A stretch of 6,888 nt of DNA from Bacillota bacterium. GTDB lineage: Bacteria > Bacillota > Desulfotomaculia > Desulfotomaculales > Desulfotomaculaceae. Every line of letters begins with the position of its first letter. Within the stretch, counting starts at the first letter, position 1. Where the stretch lies: positions 1 through 6,888 of the forward strand of contig JAMCWI010000019.1 of NCBI GenBank assembly GCA_023481335.1. Direction: 5' to 3'. The translations under genes and the position numbers were made by a program. A model generated the notes under the pieces. The model had not been told where the DNA came from. It was given only the letters and a program-made list of their open reading frames with translations, and ran no database searches. Shown here piece by piece: positions 1-6,812 of this stretch.

Positions 1-127
1 TGGTGACGGCACCTGCCGCATCGTTGGTGTGCAGGGTACTGAGTACCAGGTGTCCGGTGGTGGCTGCCTTGACGGCAATGGCCGCGGTTTCGGCGTCCCT
101 GATTTCACCAATCATAATGATATCCGG
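1..127. repeat. Exact direct repeat, copy at window edge (second copy in reading order)
   Basis: All 127 bases are identical to 433-559; the two diverge at the next base (128 is c, 560 is g). On the minus strand this copy encodes residues 530-571 of the pilB frame, from PDIIMIGEIRD to AAGAVT, directly joined to EQEIK at residue 529. It may extend beyond the window edge. The exact identity, including third codon positions, rules out a paralogue such as pilT. It is a true recent duplication or an assembly overlap. Confidence 0.97.
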
Positions 128-1714
128 CTTAATTTCCTGCTCTGAGGCCCGCTGTTTAGCCATTTGGCGAATGGTATTGGAAATCGGCAGGACTTCCTCA
201 ATGGTGGTTCTGCCTCTGTAACCGATGTGATTGCACTTGCTGCAGTTACCGGCACGATATAACGTGACGGGTTGGTGGGCAGGTATGCCTAAAAATTCCC
301 GTTCCGTGCTGTCCGGTGCAGGGGTATAGGCCTCTTTACAATCGGGGCAGAGCAGGCGGACCAGGCGTTGGCAAATGACACCCACCGCGGAGGAAGCCAC
401 CAGGAAGGGCTCCACCCCCATGTCGATCAGCCTGGTGACGGCACCTGCCGCATCGTTGGTGTGCAGGGTACTGAGTACCAGGTGTCCGGTGGTGGCTGCC
501 TTGACGGCAATGGCCGCGGTTTCGGCGTCCCTGATTTCACCAATCATAATGATATCCGGGTCTTGACGAAGAATGGACCGCAAACCGGCGGCAAAGGTCA
601 TGCCGGCTTTGTTATTGACTTGGGTCTGGTTCACCCCGGGCATTACATATTCCACCGGGTCTTCGATGGTGACAATGTTTCTTTCCTTATTGTTTAGTTC
701 GTTAACCACTGCATATAAAGTGGTGGTTTTACCGCTGCCGGTGGGGCCGGTAATGAGAATCATGCCGTAGGAGTGGCGGATAACGCTTGAAAAAACCTGC
801 AGGTTGCGCTGTTCAAAACCTAACTGATCAATCTTCAATATGTTGGTGCTCTTGGACAAAAGCCTCATAACAACCTTTTCACCAAAAACCGTAGGCAGGG
901 TGGATACCCTTAAATCCACCTCTTTTTTTCCGTACCGGATTTGAAAACGACCATCCTGGGGCAATCTTTTTTCCGCAATGTCAAGGTTGGCTAATATCTT
1001 CAAGCGTGTCACTAAGGACGATAGGGCCGACTTGGGCAGTACGCTGGATTCATGAAGCAACCCGTCGATGCGGAAGCGAACACGGACTTGTTCCTTGAGG
1101 GGTTCGATATGAATATCGCTGGCTTTGTCATTTATGGCCTGGCGGATCACGGTATTCACCAGGCGCACCACCGGGGAATCCTCTGTGCCTGTTTCATCAC
1201 CAAAACTCAGGGTTTGGTTGGTTAACGAACTGTCTTCCTCCGATTGAACTGCGCCAAAGGCATCCTGAACAAAGGACAGCCCAAATACTTTCTGGATAGC
1301 CGCGTCAATTTCCCCCTGGGAAGCGATGACGGGGTCCACATCACAGCCGGTGGCAAGGCGGATGTCATCCAGGGCCACCACATTTAAAGGATCAAACATA
1401 GCCACAATGATCCGGTTGCCTTCCCGCCTGACCGGTACAATTCTGTGACGTCGAATAATGGCCTCCGGCAAACTTTTAAAAAGGATCGGGTCAATTCGAT
1501 TGGTCAGGGAAATTTTCGGGATGCCTAGCTGCATTTCTAACGCATTGAGAATGTCCTGTTCCCGAACAAAGCCGAGGTTGACTAAGGCTTGTCCCAGCCT
1601 TTGACCGGTTTGTTTTTGGGCGGTTAGAGCATCCTTTAACTGTTCTTCGGTAATCACTTTGCTGTCCACCAGTAAGTCGCCCAGGCGTTTTTTGGCAAAC
1701 CGTTGGTACCCCAT
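1..1714 (-). CDS. pilB: Type IV pilus assembly / type II secretion ATPase (PilB/GspE family), 3' end outside the window
   Basis: Cytoplasmic hexameric ATPase that powers pilin polymerisation. The frame opens at ATG 1714, six bases after a good AGAGGTGA ribosome site (1721-1728), and runs without a stop for 571 codons to the left edge. Residues 10-62 form an MshEN-type N-terminal domain of two RLG...Q motifs. The core domain shows Walker A GPTGSGKT (323-330), an Asp box TIEDPVEY (349-356), Walker B around DPDIIMIGEIRD (E393), a His box (H411, H418) and a tetracysteine zinc site (C456, C459, C491, C494). Relatives are usually about 560-570 residues, so a stop was expected roughly 35-40 residues after K529. 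Instead the sequence jumps back and repeats residues 386-427 as 530-571, exactly at DNA level. The native C-terminus is therefore unseen. It lies 21 bp downstream of the prepilin peptidase. PilB is favoured over GspE because of that peptidase, but the two cannot be separated firmly here. Confidence 0.93.
   Translation of the reverse strand, partial: MGYQRFAKKRLGDLLVDSKVITEEQLKDALTAQKQTGQRLGQALVNLGFVREQDILNALEMQLGIPKISLTNRIDPILFKSLPEAIIRRHRIVPVRREGNRIIVAMFDPLNVVALDDIRLATGCDVDPVIASQGEIDAAIQKVFGLSFVQDAFGAVQSEEDSSLTNQTLSFGDETGTEDSPVVRLVNTVIRQAINDKASDIHIEPLKEQVRVRFRIDGLLHESSVLPKSALSSLVTRLKILANLDIAEKRLPQDGRFQIRYGKKEVDLRVSTLPTVFGEKVVMRLLSKSTNILKIDQLGFEQRNLQVFSSVIRHSYGMILITGPTGSGKTTTLYAVVNELNNKERNIVTIEDPVEYVMPGVNQTQVNNKAGMTFAAGLRSILRQDPDIIMIGEIRDAETAAIAVKAATTGHLVLSTLHTNDAAGAVTRLIDMGVEPFLVASSAVGVICQRLVRLLCPDCKEAYTPAPDSTEREFLGIPAHQPVTLYRAGNCSKCNHIGYRGRTTIEEVLPISNTIRQMAKQRASEQEIKPDIIMIGEIRDAETAAIAVKAATTGHLVLSTLHTNDAAGAVT
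433..559. repeat. Exact direct repeat, internal copy (native Walker B to His-box segment of pilB)
   Basis: This copy sits in its expected family context: it is preceded in the protein by LRSILRQD and followed by RLIDMGVEPF, both normal for PilB/GspE. It is therefore the native copy, and the one at the window edge is displaced. The repeat offset is 432 bp, an exact multiple of three, so the implied duplicated unit is 128-559 (protein residues 386-529), covering half of Walker B, the His box and the zinc-binding region but not Walker A. Confidence 0.97.
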
Positions 1715-1735
1715 TGCTTGTCACCTCTCAGTATT

Positions 1736-2485
1736 TTAAAAATAGGCGAGGTATTGATCAATAATTTTTTGACCGTAAAAAATGGCAATCATGGCACCCG
1801 CCGATAAAAATGGGCCAAAGGGAACCGCCGTTTTCATATCTTTGTTTTTCGCTAGGACCAGCCCCAGCCCTACCAGGGAACCCATAACGAAGGAGAAGAA
1901 TAGACATACCAAAAGCAGTTTCCACCCCAAAAAGATTCCAATGCCGGTGATCAGTTTAACATCCCCGCCACCCATGCCGCCCTTTGATAGGACGGCCAGT
2001 ACCAGTAGCAGTCCGCCACCCAGGAGGCCGCCTATGATTCCGTCTATAAGTGCGCCGGTGGAATGAAGGGCCTGCAGCAGGAGACCGGCACCCACAAGAA
2101 AAAGGCTGATTTGATCAGGGATAATTTGATGATCCAAGTCAATCAGCGAGGCAGTTAATAAAGCGCAAAACAAAACGATATAATATAAGGTTTGGAGCTG
2201 AAAACCAAATACCGCCACAAAGAGTACAAAAGCCATGCCCGTTAGCAGTTCCACCAGTAAATATCTGGGGGAGATCTTGACCCCGCAGTACCTGCACTTT
2301 CCCCTTTGGAAAAGGTAGCTTAGAACTGGTATCAGCTGGAGAACCCCCAGCTGACGCCGGCAGCCGGGGCAATGGGAGGGAGGGGAAATAATGGATTGAT
2401 TTTTTGGCAGACGGTAAATACAAACATTCAAAAAACTACCTATGACCAGTCCTGTAATAAAGACCAGCATCATAACCGCCAGCAT
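1736..2485 (-). CDS. pilD: Type IV prepilin peptidase / N-methyltransferase
   Basis: Integral membrane aspartyl protease that cleaves the leader of type IV prepilins and methylates the new N-terminus. At 249 residues it is normal for the family. Near the N-terminus are a membrane segment (about 3-20) and the GSFLNVCIYRLP motif. These precede a cytoplasmic methyltransferase loop with four zinc-type cysteines (C39, C42, C64, C67), so both activities are expected. The protease signatures are IDLDHQIIPD with catalytic D116 and GGGD with D175. About six further hydrophobic segments fill residues 76-240. ATG 2485 is preceded by a GAGG ribosome site in the 22-bp gap after aroB, and pilB starts 21 bp after its stop, so it is probably co-transcribed with both. 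ComC-type competence peptidases belong to the same family; the adjacent pilB fits either a pilus or a competence pseudopilus. Confidence 0.95.
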   Translation of the reverse strand: MLAVMMLVFITGLVIGSFLNVCIYRLPKNQSIISPPSHCPGCRRQLGVLQLIPVLSYLFQRGKCRYCGVKISPRYLLVELLTGMAFVLFVAVFGFQLQTLYYIVLFCALLTASLIDLDHQIIPDQISLFLVGAGLLLQALHSTGALIDGIIGGLLGGGLLLVLAVLSKGGMGGGDVKLITGIGIFLGWKLLLVCLFFSFVMGSLVGLGLVLAKNKDMKTAVPFGPFLSAGAMIAIFYGQKIIDQYLAYF

Positions 2486-2507
2486 AGGCTACCTCGTCCA
2501 TCAAAAT

Positions 2508-3584
2508 TTAATCTAATGCTTGTTTTATTTCAGATTCCGACAATCCTTGAAACACTCTACAGCCACCGATATTCACAGGCAAAGCAAATGTCAACTTATT
2601 TTCTGTTACCTTCTTATCAAAATACATTGATTTAATCATATCACCCGCAGCCAGCCCCTGGGGAAGGGACACCGGCAGCCCAACTTGGGATAATAACCGG
2701 GTGATTCTTGCCGCTTCATCGATGGTCAACAAGTCCTTATTTAAAGCCAGACGGGCCTCCAAGACCATCCCGACAGCCACCGCTTCGCCGTGCAAATAGG
2801 TGCCGTAGCCGCTTAAGGATTCAATGGCGTGACCAATGGTATGGCCGTAGTTTAAGATGGCCCGGCGGCCCTGCTCGGTTTCATCCTGTTCCACCACGGC
2901 AGCTTTGATTTTGCAGCAGGTTTCTATGACATATTCCAGGGCGGCGGGTTCCAGGTTCAGTACCCCGGAGCTGTTTTCTTCCAGCCAGGCAAAAAATTCT
3001 TCATCCCAAATAACGCCGTACTTAATGACTTCCGCCAGACCCGCCCTAAGTTCCCTGGCATTTAAGGTCTGCAGGGTATCCACATCGACCAGCACCATCC
3101 TGGGCTGGTAAAAGGCACCGATAATGTTTTTGCCCCGGGGATGATTTACCGCCACTTTACCGCCCACGCTGCTGTCCACCTGAGAAAGCAGTGTGGTGGG
3201 CACTTGAACGAAGGGGACTCCCCGCATATAGGTGGCGGCCACAAAGCCTGCCAAATCCCCCACTACGCCGCCGCCCAAGGCCACCACCGGGCAGCTGCGG
3301 TCTAAGCCGTGGCCGAAGGCTGTATCATACAGCTTGGCTGCCTGATCAAGGGTTTTAGAATTTTCCCCTGCCGGCACCCGGACAGCAGCAACCTGAAAAC
3401 CGGCCCGCGCCAGCGTGTCCCTTGCTTTTTCTCCATAAAGAGGGTCTACATGGGTGTCTGTTATCAGGAGCACTTTTTTTCCCAGCGGCATTTCGGACAG
3501 GTAGGCGCCCAGGTCGTTTAACAGGCCGCCGGCGATATAAATAGGGTAACTGCGGCTGCCCAAAGCCACATCAATTCTTCTCAC
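2508..3584 (-). CDS. aroB: 3-dehydroquinate synthase
   Basis: Cytoplasmic NAD- and metal-dependent enzyme converting DAHP to 3-dehydroquinate, the second shikimate step. The 358 residues match the family length. Visible signatures are the nucleotide-binding GGGVVGDLAGF (104-114), the PTTLLSQVDSSVGGK block (129-143), LAEVIKYG (183-190) and LNYGHTIGHAIE (244-255). The expected metal ligands are E185, H248 and H265. The start is GTG at 3584, lying inside the end of aroK with a 14-bp overlap; a GAGAGGGGG ribosome site sits 7 bases ahead, and the protein opens MRRIDVALGSRSYPI as is typical. The overlap implies translational coupling to aroK. The pilD start follows its stop by 22 bp. No missing key residue is seen. 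Confidence 0.98.
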   Translation of the reverse strand: MRRIDVALGSRSYPIYIAGGLLNDLGAYLSEMPLGKKVLLITDTHVDPLYGEKARDTLARAGFQVAAVRVPAGENSKTLDQAAKLYDTAFGHGLDRSCPVVALGGGVVGDLAGFVAATYMRGVPFVQVPTTLLSQVDSSVGGKVAVNHPRGKNIIGAFYQPRMVLVDVDTLQTLNARELRAGLAEVIKYGVIWDEEFFAWLEENSSGVLNLEPAALEYVIETCCKIKAAVVEQDETEQGRRAILNYGHTIGHAIESLSGYGTYLHGEAVAVGMVLEARLALNKDLLTIDEAARITRLLSQVGLPVSLPQGLAAGDMIKSMYFDKKVTENKLTFALPVNIGGCRVFQGLSESEIKQALD

Positions 3585-4098
3585 GGAGGTACCCCCTCTC
3601 CATCAGGCTTTTGTATATTATGTTAACTATAGCTTCCGGACTTATGTCATCTGTATTTATGGTCAGATCCGCAACGTTGTAGGCTTCCTTGCGCTCTGCC
3701 AACAGCCTGGCAACTTTCTCTTGAAGATTCCCTTTGGCCAGCAGCGGGCGGGTCCTTTTGTTGCGGACTCTTTTGCAAATGTTCTCCGGCGAAGCCTCCA
3801 GACAGACCAGGACCCCGTTGGTCTTTAACTTCTTAACGTTTTCGGGGTCCAGCACCAATCCGCCGCCGGTGGCAATCACCAGATTTTCTTGGAGGGCGAG
3901 CTTTTTTACCAGCAAAGCCTCTTCTCCCCGAAAGCGTTTAACGCCGTGTTTATGGAAGATTTGCTCCACAGTGAGGTCGGTGACTTTCTCGATGGCATAA
4001 TCCGTATCAATAAACCGATATCCTAAACGCTTGGCCAATCCCCGGCCTACGGTGGATTTGCCGGAGCCCATAAAGCCGATCAATACAATATTCTTCAT
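3571..4098 (-). CDS. aroK: Shikimate kinase
   Basis: Phosphorylates shikimate to shikimate 3-phosphate with ATP, fifth step of the pathway, in the cytoplasm. At 175 residues it is the usual size. Walker A is GFMGSGKST (8-16, with K14 and S15). The shikimate-binding residues expected from the family are all present: D33 in DTD, R57 in FRGEE, GGG at 78-80 and R136 in ERKEAY; the lid carries R117 in RTRPLL. The frame stays open 59 codons further upstream, but that part overlaps aroC in another frame and looks nothing like a kinase, so ATG 4098 is chosen; AGGTG lies 4 bases before it. Only one base separates it from the aroC stop, and its own end overlaps aroB by 14 bp. Confidence 0.98.
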   Translation of the reverse strand: MKNIVLIGFMGSGKSTVGRGLAKRLGYRFIDTDYAIEKVTDLTVEQIFHKHGVKRFRGEEALLVKKLALQENLVIATGGGLVLDPENVKKLKTNGVLVCLEASPENICKRVRNKRTRPLLAKGNLQEKVARLLAERKEAYNVADLTINTDDISPEAIVNIIYKSLMERGYLREKN

Positions 4099-4099
4099 T

Positions 4100-5269
4100 T
4101 TACACCTGCCTAACCCACTGCCGCCACCGGTCAACTCTTTCTTTGATCTCCTCCAGGCTGTCACCGCCGAATTTTTCCAGCATGGCTGCGGCCAGTTCCC
4201 AGGCCGCCACTGCTTCACCCACGACACAGGCTGCAGGAACGGCGCAAACATCCGATCTTTCCACTGAAGCGGCAAAGGGTTCCTTCGTCTTAAAATCTAC
4301 GCTAAGCAGAGGTTTATACAGGGTGGGAATTGGTTTCATGGCCGCCCTTACCACAATAGGCTCCCCGTTGCTGATTCCCCCTTCGATGCCGCCGGCCCGG
4401 TTGGTGGCCCGGTAAAAGCCCCGGTCAGGGGAATGGCATATCTCATCATGCACCTGGGAACCGGGAACTGCCGCCGCACCAAAGCCAAGGCCCACTTCTA
4501 CCCCTTTGATGGCCTGTATGCCCATCAAAGCCCCGGCCAACCGGCCGTCCAGTTTGCGGTCCCAGTGGACATGGCTGCCCAACCCCACCGGCAACCCGCA
4601 GGCCTGTATTTCAAATACCCCCCCCAGGGAATCTCCATTTTCCCTGGCCTGGTCAATTTCTTTGATCATAGCTTCCTCAGCCTGTGAATCCGGGCAAAGG
4701 AGTTGGGACTGCCCCGTACGTTTCCGCAGTTCTGCCGTGCCCAGGCTAGCTTCAATTACTGCCTCTACGGACCCGATGCGCCGGACAAAACCTGCAATTT
4801 CCACTCCCAGTTCCTTCAGCAAACAGCGGGCCAGGGTGCCTGCCGCCACCCGGGCAGCGGTTTCTCTGGCGCTGGATCTTTCCAGTATGTTCCGTATGTC
4901 CTCATGGTTGTATTTAATGGCCCCGGCCAAATCCGCATGACCCGGTCTTGGGCGGCTGACAACCCTTTCATTTAGGTTGGCCTCCGGCCCCGGGGCCATA
5001 ATCTCCGACCAGTTGGCCCAGTCTTTATTGATTATTTGAAGGGTGATGGGACTGCCGGTGGTCCGGCCTCCCCGGACCCCGGACAGGAACTCTGCCTGAT
5101 CCTTTTCTATTTTCATGCGGCCGCCCCGGCCATAGCCTCCCTGGCGGCGGGCCAGTTGTTCATTGACATACTCCCGGGTGACGGGCAGGCCCGCCACCAT
5201 TCCTTCCACAATGGCCGTCAGGGCCGGTCCGTGGGATTCTCCCGCAGTTAAAAAACGCAGCAATGTCAT
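4100..5269 (-). CDS. aroC: Chorismate synthase
   Basis: Converts 5-enolpyruvylshikimate 3-phosphate to chorismate using reduced FMN, the last shikimate step. The 389 residues fit the family. Conserved blocks are TAGESHGPAL (8-17, with H13), RRQGGYGRGGRM (41-52), SRPRPGHADLAGA (105-117, with H111), RSSARETAARVA (131-142) and RSDVCAVPA (338-346). The frame is open a further 25 codons upstream inside aroE, but that extension is aroE read out of frame. ATG 5269 forms an ATGA overlap with the aroE stop, suggesting coupling. Its GGAG site is only two bases away, which is too close; the in-frame TTG at 5263 has eight-base spacing and would give the common family start MLRFLTAGESHGP, so it is a real alternative. 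Confidence 0.97.
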   Translation of the reverse strand: MTLLRFLTAGESHGPALTAIVEGMVAGLPVTREYVNEQLARRQGGYGRGGRMKIEKDQAEFLSGVRGGRTTGSPITLQIINKDWANWSEIMAPGPEANLNERVVSRPRPGHADLAGAIKYNHEDIRNILERSSARETAARVAAGTLARCLLKELGVEIAGFVRRIGSVEAVIEASLGTAELRKRTGQSQLLCPDSQAEEAMIKEIDQARENGDSLGGVFEIQACGLPVGLGSHVHWDRKLDGRLAGALMGIQAIKGVEVGLGFGAAAVPGSQVHDEICHSPDRGFYRATNRAGGIEGGISNGEPIVVRAAMKPIPTLYKPLLSVDFKTKEPFAASVERSDVCAVPAACVVGEAVAAWELAAAMLEKFGGDSLEEIKERVDRWRQWVRQV

Positions 5270-6150
5270 CTCTCCACTTCTCCGGAAACCTGCTTGAGCA
5301 GGGTTTCCTTCATAATCTCCACCGGCGCAGACCGGCCGGTCCAAAGCTCAAAGGCTAAAACGCCCTGATAGAGCAGCATGCCCAGGCCGTTCAGGATTTT
5401 AGCCCCCTGTGCCGCCGCCTGCTGCAAGAACAGAGTCTTTTCAGGGTTATAAACCAGATCGCACACCAACTGGCCGGGGTTCAGGGCAGCAAAGGGAAAC
5501 TCGGGGGATTGGTCTGCCCGGGGGCTCATGCCGATGGATGTGGTCTGCACCACCAGATCCACTGCGGCAACCCGTTCCTCAGGCAGTTCGCTGCCCCAGG
5601 GAAGAACCTGAACCACCACTTGACAGGCCTGGGAAACATCCCTGGCCAAATCCGCCGCCCTTTCGGCAGTACGGTTGGTGATGTAAAGGTTGTTCACCCC
5701 GGCCAATGCCAAAGCAGCGGCCACCGCCCGGGCAGCCCCGCCGGCCCCTAGCAGCAATGCGCTTTTGCCCCGGGGCGAAAAATTCGCTCCGGTTTCTAAA
5801 GATCGAATAAAACCCGGCCCGTCTGTGTTGTAGCCATGCAGCTTCCCCCGGACATTGACAACCGTGTTGACCGCTCCGATGATACGGGCTGCCGGGTCGA
5901 TTTCATCCAGCAGGGGAAGTATGTTTTGTTTATGCGGTACCGTAACATTGACCCCGGCCAGTTCAAGGGAGCGTATGCCTTCCACTGCCTGTTTAAGCCT
6001 GTCGGGATGAACAGCATAGGGGACATACACCCAGTTCAGCCCAAGTTTGCCATAAGCGGCATTGTGCATGGCGGGGGAAAAGGAATGCTCCACCGGAAAA
6101 CCAAACAAGCCGCAAACCTTTGTTTTGCCGTTTATTTCAGGGAAACCCAT
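5266..6150 (-). CDS. aroE: Shikimate dehydrogenase (NADP-dependent)
   Basis: Reduces 3-dehydroshikimate to shikimate, fourth step of the pathway. The 294-residue product is of normal length. The substrate domain shows SFSP (23-26), NVTVPHK with catalytic K74, and NTDG with D110; the nucleotide domain has the glycine-rich GAGGAAR (135-141) and NRT (159-161), the latter typical of NADP preference. ATG 6150 is chosen over an in-frame ATG at 6195 because a strong GGGAGGGG ribosome site lies just ahead of it, because the 15 extra residues are not like the family, and because the longer start would fall inside the hairpin after yqeG. It ends in a 4-bp overlap with aroC. Quinate/shikimate dehydrogenase YdiB-like activity is less likely, given the aro operon. 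Confidence 0.97.
   Translation of the reverse strand: MGFPEINGKTKVCGLFGFPVEHSFSPAMHNAAYGKLGLNWVYVPYAVHPDRLKQAVEGIRSLELAGVNVTVPHKQNILPLLDEIDPAARIIGAVNTVVNVRGKLHGYNTDGPGFIRSLETGANFSPRGKSALLLGAGGAARAVAAALALAGVNNLYITNRTAERAADLARDVSQACQVVVQVLPWGSELPEERVAAVDLVVQTTSIGMSPRADQSPEFPFAALNPGQLVCDLVYNPEKTLFLQQAAAQGAKILNGLGMLLYQGVLAFELWTGRSAPVEIMKETLLKQVSGEVER
5270..5277 (-). promoter_or_regulatory. Ribosome binding site of aroC
   Basis: GTGGAGAG on the minus strand abuts ATG 5269, leaving just two bases after GGAG. For the in-frame TTG at 5263 the spacing is eight bases, a normal value. The site therefore leaves the exact aroC start open between these two codons. Confidence 0.6.
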
Positions 6151-6154
6151 ACAA

Positions 6155-6162
6155 CCCCTCCC
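6155..6162 (-). promoter_or_regulatory. Ribosome binding site of aroE
   Basis: GGGAGGGG on the minus strand, ending four bases before ATG 6150 (six from the core GGGAGG). It is the strongest Shine-Dalgarno match in the window and decides the aroE start against the upstream in-frame ATG at 6195. Confidence 0.8.
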
Positions 6163-6175
6163 GAATGTAAGAAAA

Positions 6176-6193
6176 GCTTGGCCCGTGCCAAGC
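6176..6193 (-). terminator. Short hairpin between yqeG and aroE, weak terminator or attenuator
   Basis: Read on the minus strand, GCTTGGC and GCCAAGC form a perfect 7-bp stem around a 4-base ACGG loop, followed at once by TTTTC. It begins 10 bases after the yqeG stop and ends 13 bases before the aroE ribosome site. The stem is short and the U-run has only four U residues, so full termination is doubtful. It could trim readthrough, stabilise an mRNA end, or act as an attenuator that separates yqeG from aro expression. Confidence 0.45.
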
Positions 6194-6203
6194 AAATATT
6201 CAT

Positions 6204-6701
6204 TTATTGTTGTCTATTTAAGCGACGCAATACCCATTTTTCCAGTTTCCGGTTAATTCTGGTGCCGATAAACTCTTTCCCTTCCAGGGGAGTTACCAAG
6301 ATGGTATACACCCCCAGGCGGTTGCCCGCCAGCACATCGGTAAATATCTGATCCCCCACCATGGCGGTTTCATGAATGCCTGCCTCAACTGCCCTAAGGG
6401 CCTGCCGCAGCCCTCGACGGCTGGGCTTGGCTGCCTTATGCACCCCCGGCACCTGGAAAGAACAGCATAACGCGGAGACCCTGCTTTCAGTGTTATTGGA
6501 GACAAAGCAAACTTTAAATCCCTGCTGGCACAGATCCCGCAGCCATGCCTCAATGGCAGGGTCCATGTGCTTGAGGCCCCAGGGAATGAGCGTATTGTCA
6601 ATATCAAAAAGGATGGCCTTGATTCCCATCTTTTTTAAATCCTCCAGGTTGATGTGAAACAAGGACGGAACATAGGCTTTCGGATAGAGCTTTGAGATCA
6701 T
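6204..6701 (-). CDS. yqeG: YqeG family HAD phosphatase
   Basis: Haloacid-dehalogenase superfamily phosphatase of subclass IIIA, 165 residues, the family's usual size. Motif I is DIDNTL with nucleophile D33 and acid/base D35; motif II is SNN (68-70); motif III is K92 in KPSRRGL; motif IV is GDQIFTD with D117 and D122. The opening KLYPKAYVPSLFHINLEDL is typical of YqeG, supporting the start at ATG 6701, although the ribosome site (GTGGTG, six bases away) is weak. The family includes the mitochondrial phosphatidylglycerophosphatase Gep4, so a role in phosphatidylglycerol synthesis is possible, but the substrate cannot be read from sequence. In Bacillus, yqeG and the shikimate dehydrogenase gene are also close neighbours, separated by yqeH, which is absent here. 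It is the first gene of the cluster; 53 bp with a hairpin separate it from aroE. Confidence 0.92.
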   Translation of the reverse strand: MISKLYPKAYVPSLFHINLEDLKKMGIKAILFDIDNTLIPWGLKHMDPAIEAWLRDLCQQGFKVCFVSNNTESRVSALCCSFQVPGVHKAAKPSRRGLRQALRAVEAGIHETAMVGDQIFTDVLAGNRLGVYTILVTPLEGKEFIGTRINRKLEKWVLRRLNRQQ

Positions 6702-6767
6702 TTTTTACACCACTTTATTCCGGACACCCTGCGGAGCCCTGATGATTTGAAACTTATTGTTGTGCAT

Positions 6768-6797
6768 ATTTTACCTGGATTTGGCACCTTTCGTCAA
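6768..6797 (-). promoter_or_regulatory. Putative sigma-A type promoter for the yqeG-aro-pil cluster
   Basis: On the minus strand, TTGACG (6797-6792) and TAAAAT (6773-6768) are separated by 18 bases. Both boxes are five of six matches to TTGACA and TATAAT respectively, and the spacer is within the accepted range. Transcription would start near 6760, leaving a leader of about 60 bases before yqeG. It is the only sizeable non-coding gap in the window, so a promoter is expected here. No operator or riboswitch was recognised in the leader. Confidence 0.5.
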
Positions 6798-6812
6798 CTT
6801 TCCATCACCTAT

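Noticed and set aside
1..127. Start of a second, paralogous ATPase gene (pilT) fused to pilB
   Set aside because: A paralogue would differ at many synonymous positions; this stretch is identical base for base to the interior of pilB.
1491..1724. A 77-codon minus-strand frame overlapping the start of pilB
   Set aside because: It lies in another frame of pilB, is rich in Arg, Ser, Thr and Pro with no family pattern, whereas the pilB frame shows clear domain motifs throughout.
4099..4275. N-terminal extension of the shikimate kinase frame (59 extra codons)
   Set aside because: It is aroC read in a different frame, Trp- and Pro-rich and unlike kinases; Walker A is correctly placed only when starting at ATG 4098.
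4506..4940. A 144-codon plus-strand frame inside aroC
   Set aside because: Complete antisense of conserved chorismate synthase sequence, Ser/Ala/Pro-rich composition, no convincing domain.
5270..5344. N-terminal extension of the chorismate synthase frame (25 extra codons)
   Set aside because: It overlaps the aroE 3' end out of frame and precedes the conserved start of the family; the ribosome site sits at 5270-5277.
5836..6351. A 171-codon plus-strand frame across the aroE start, hairpin and yqeG end
   Set aside because: It is antisense to two recognised genes and spans their gap, has no recognisable domain, and long antisense frames are expected in coding DNA of this kind.
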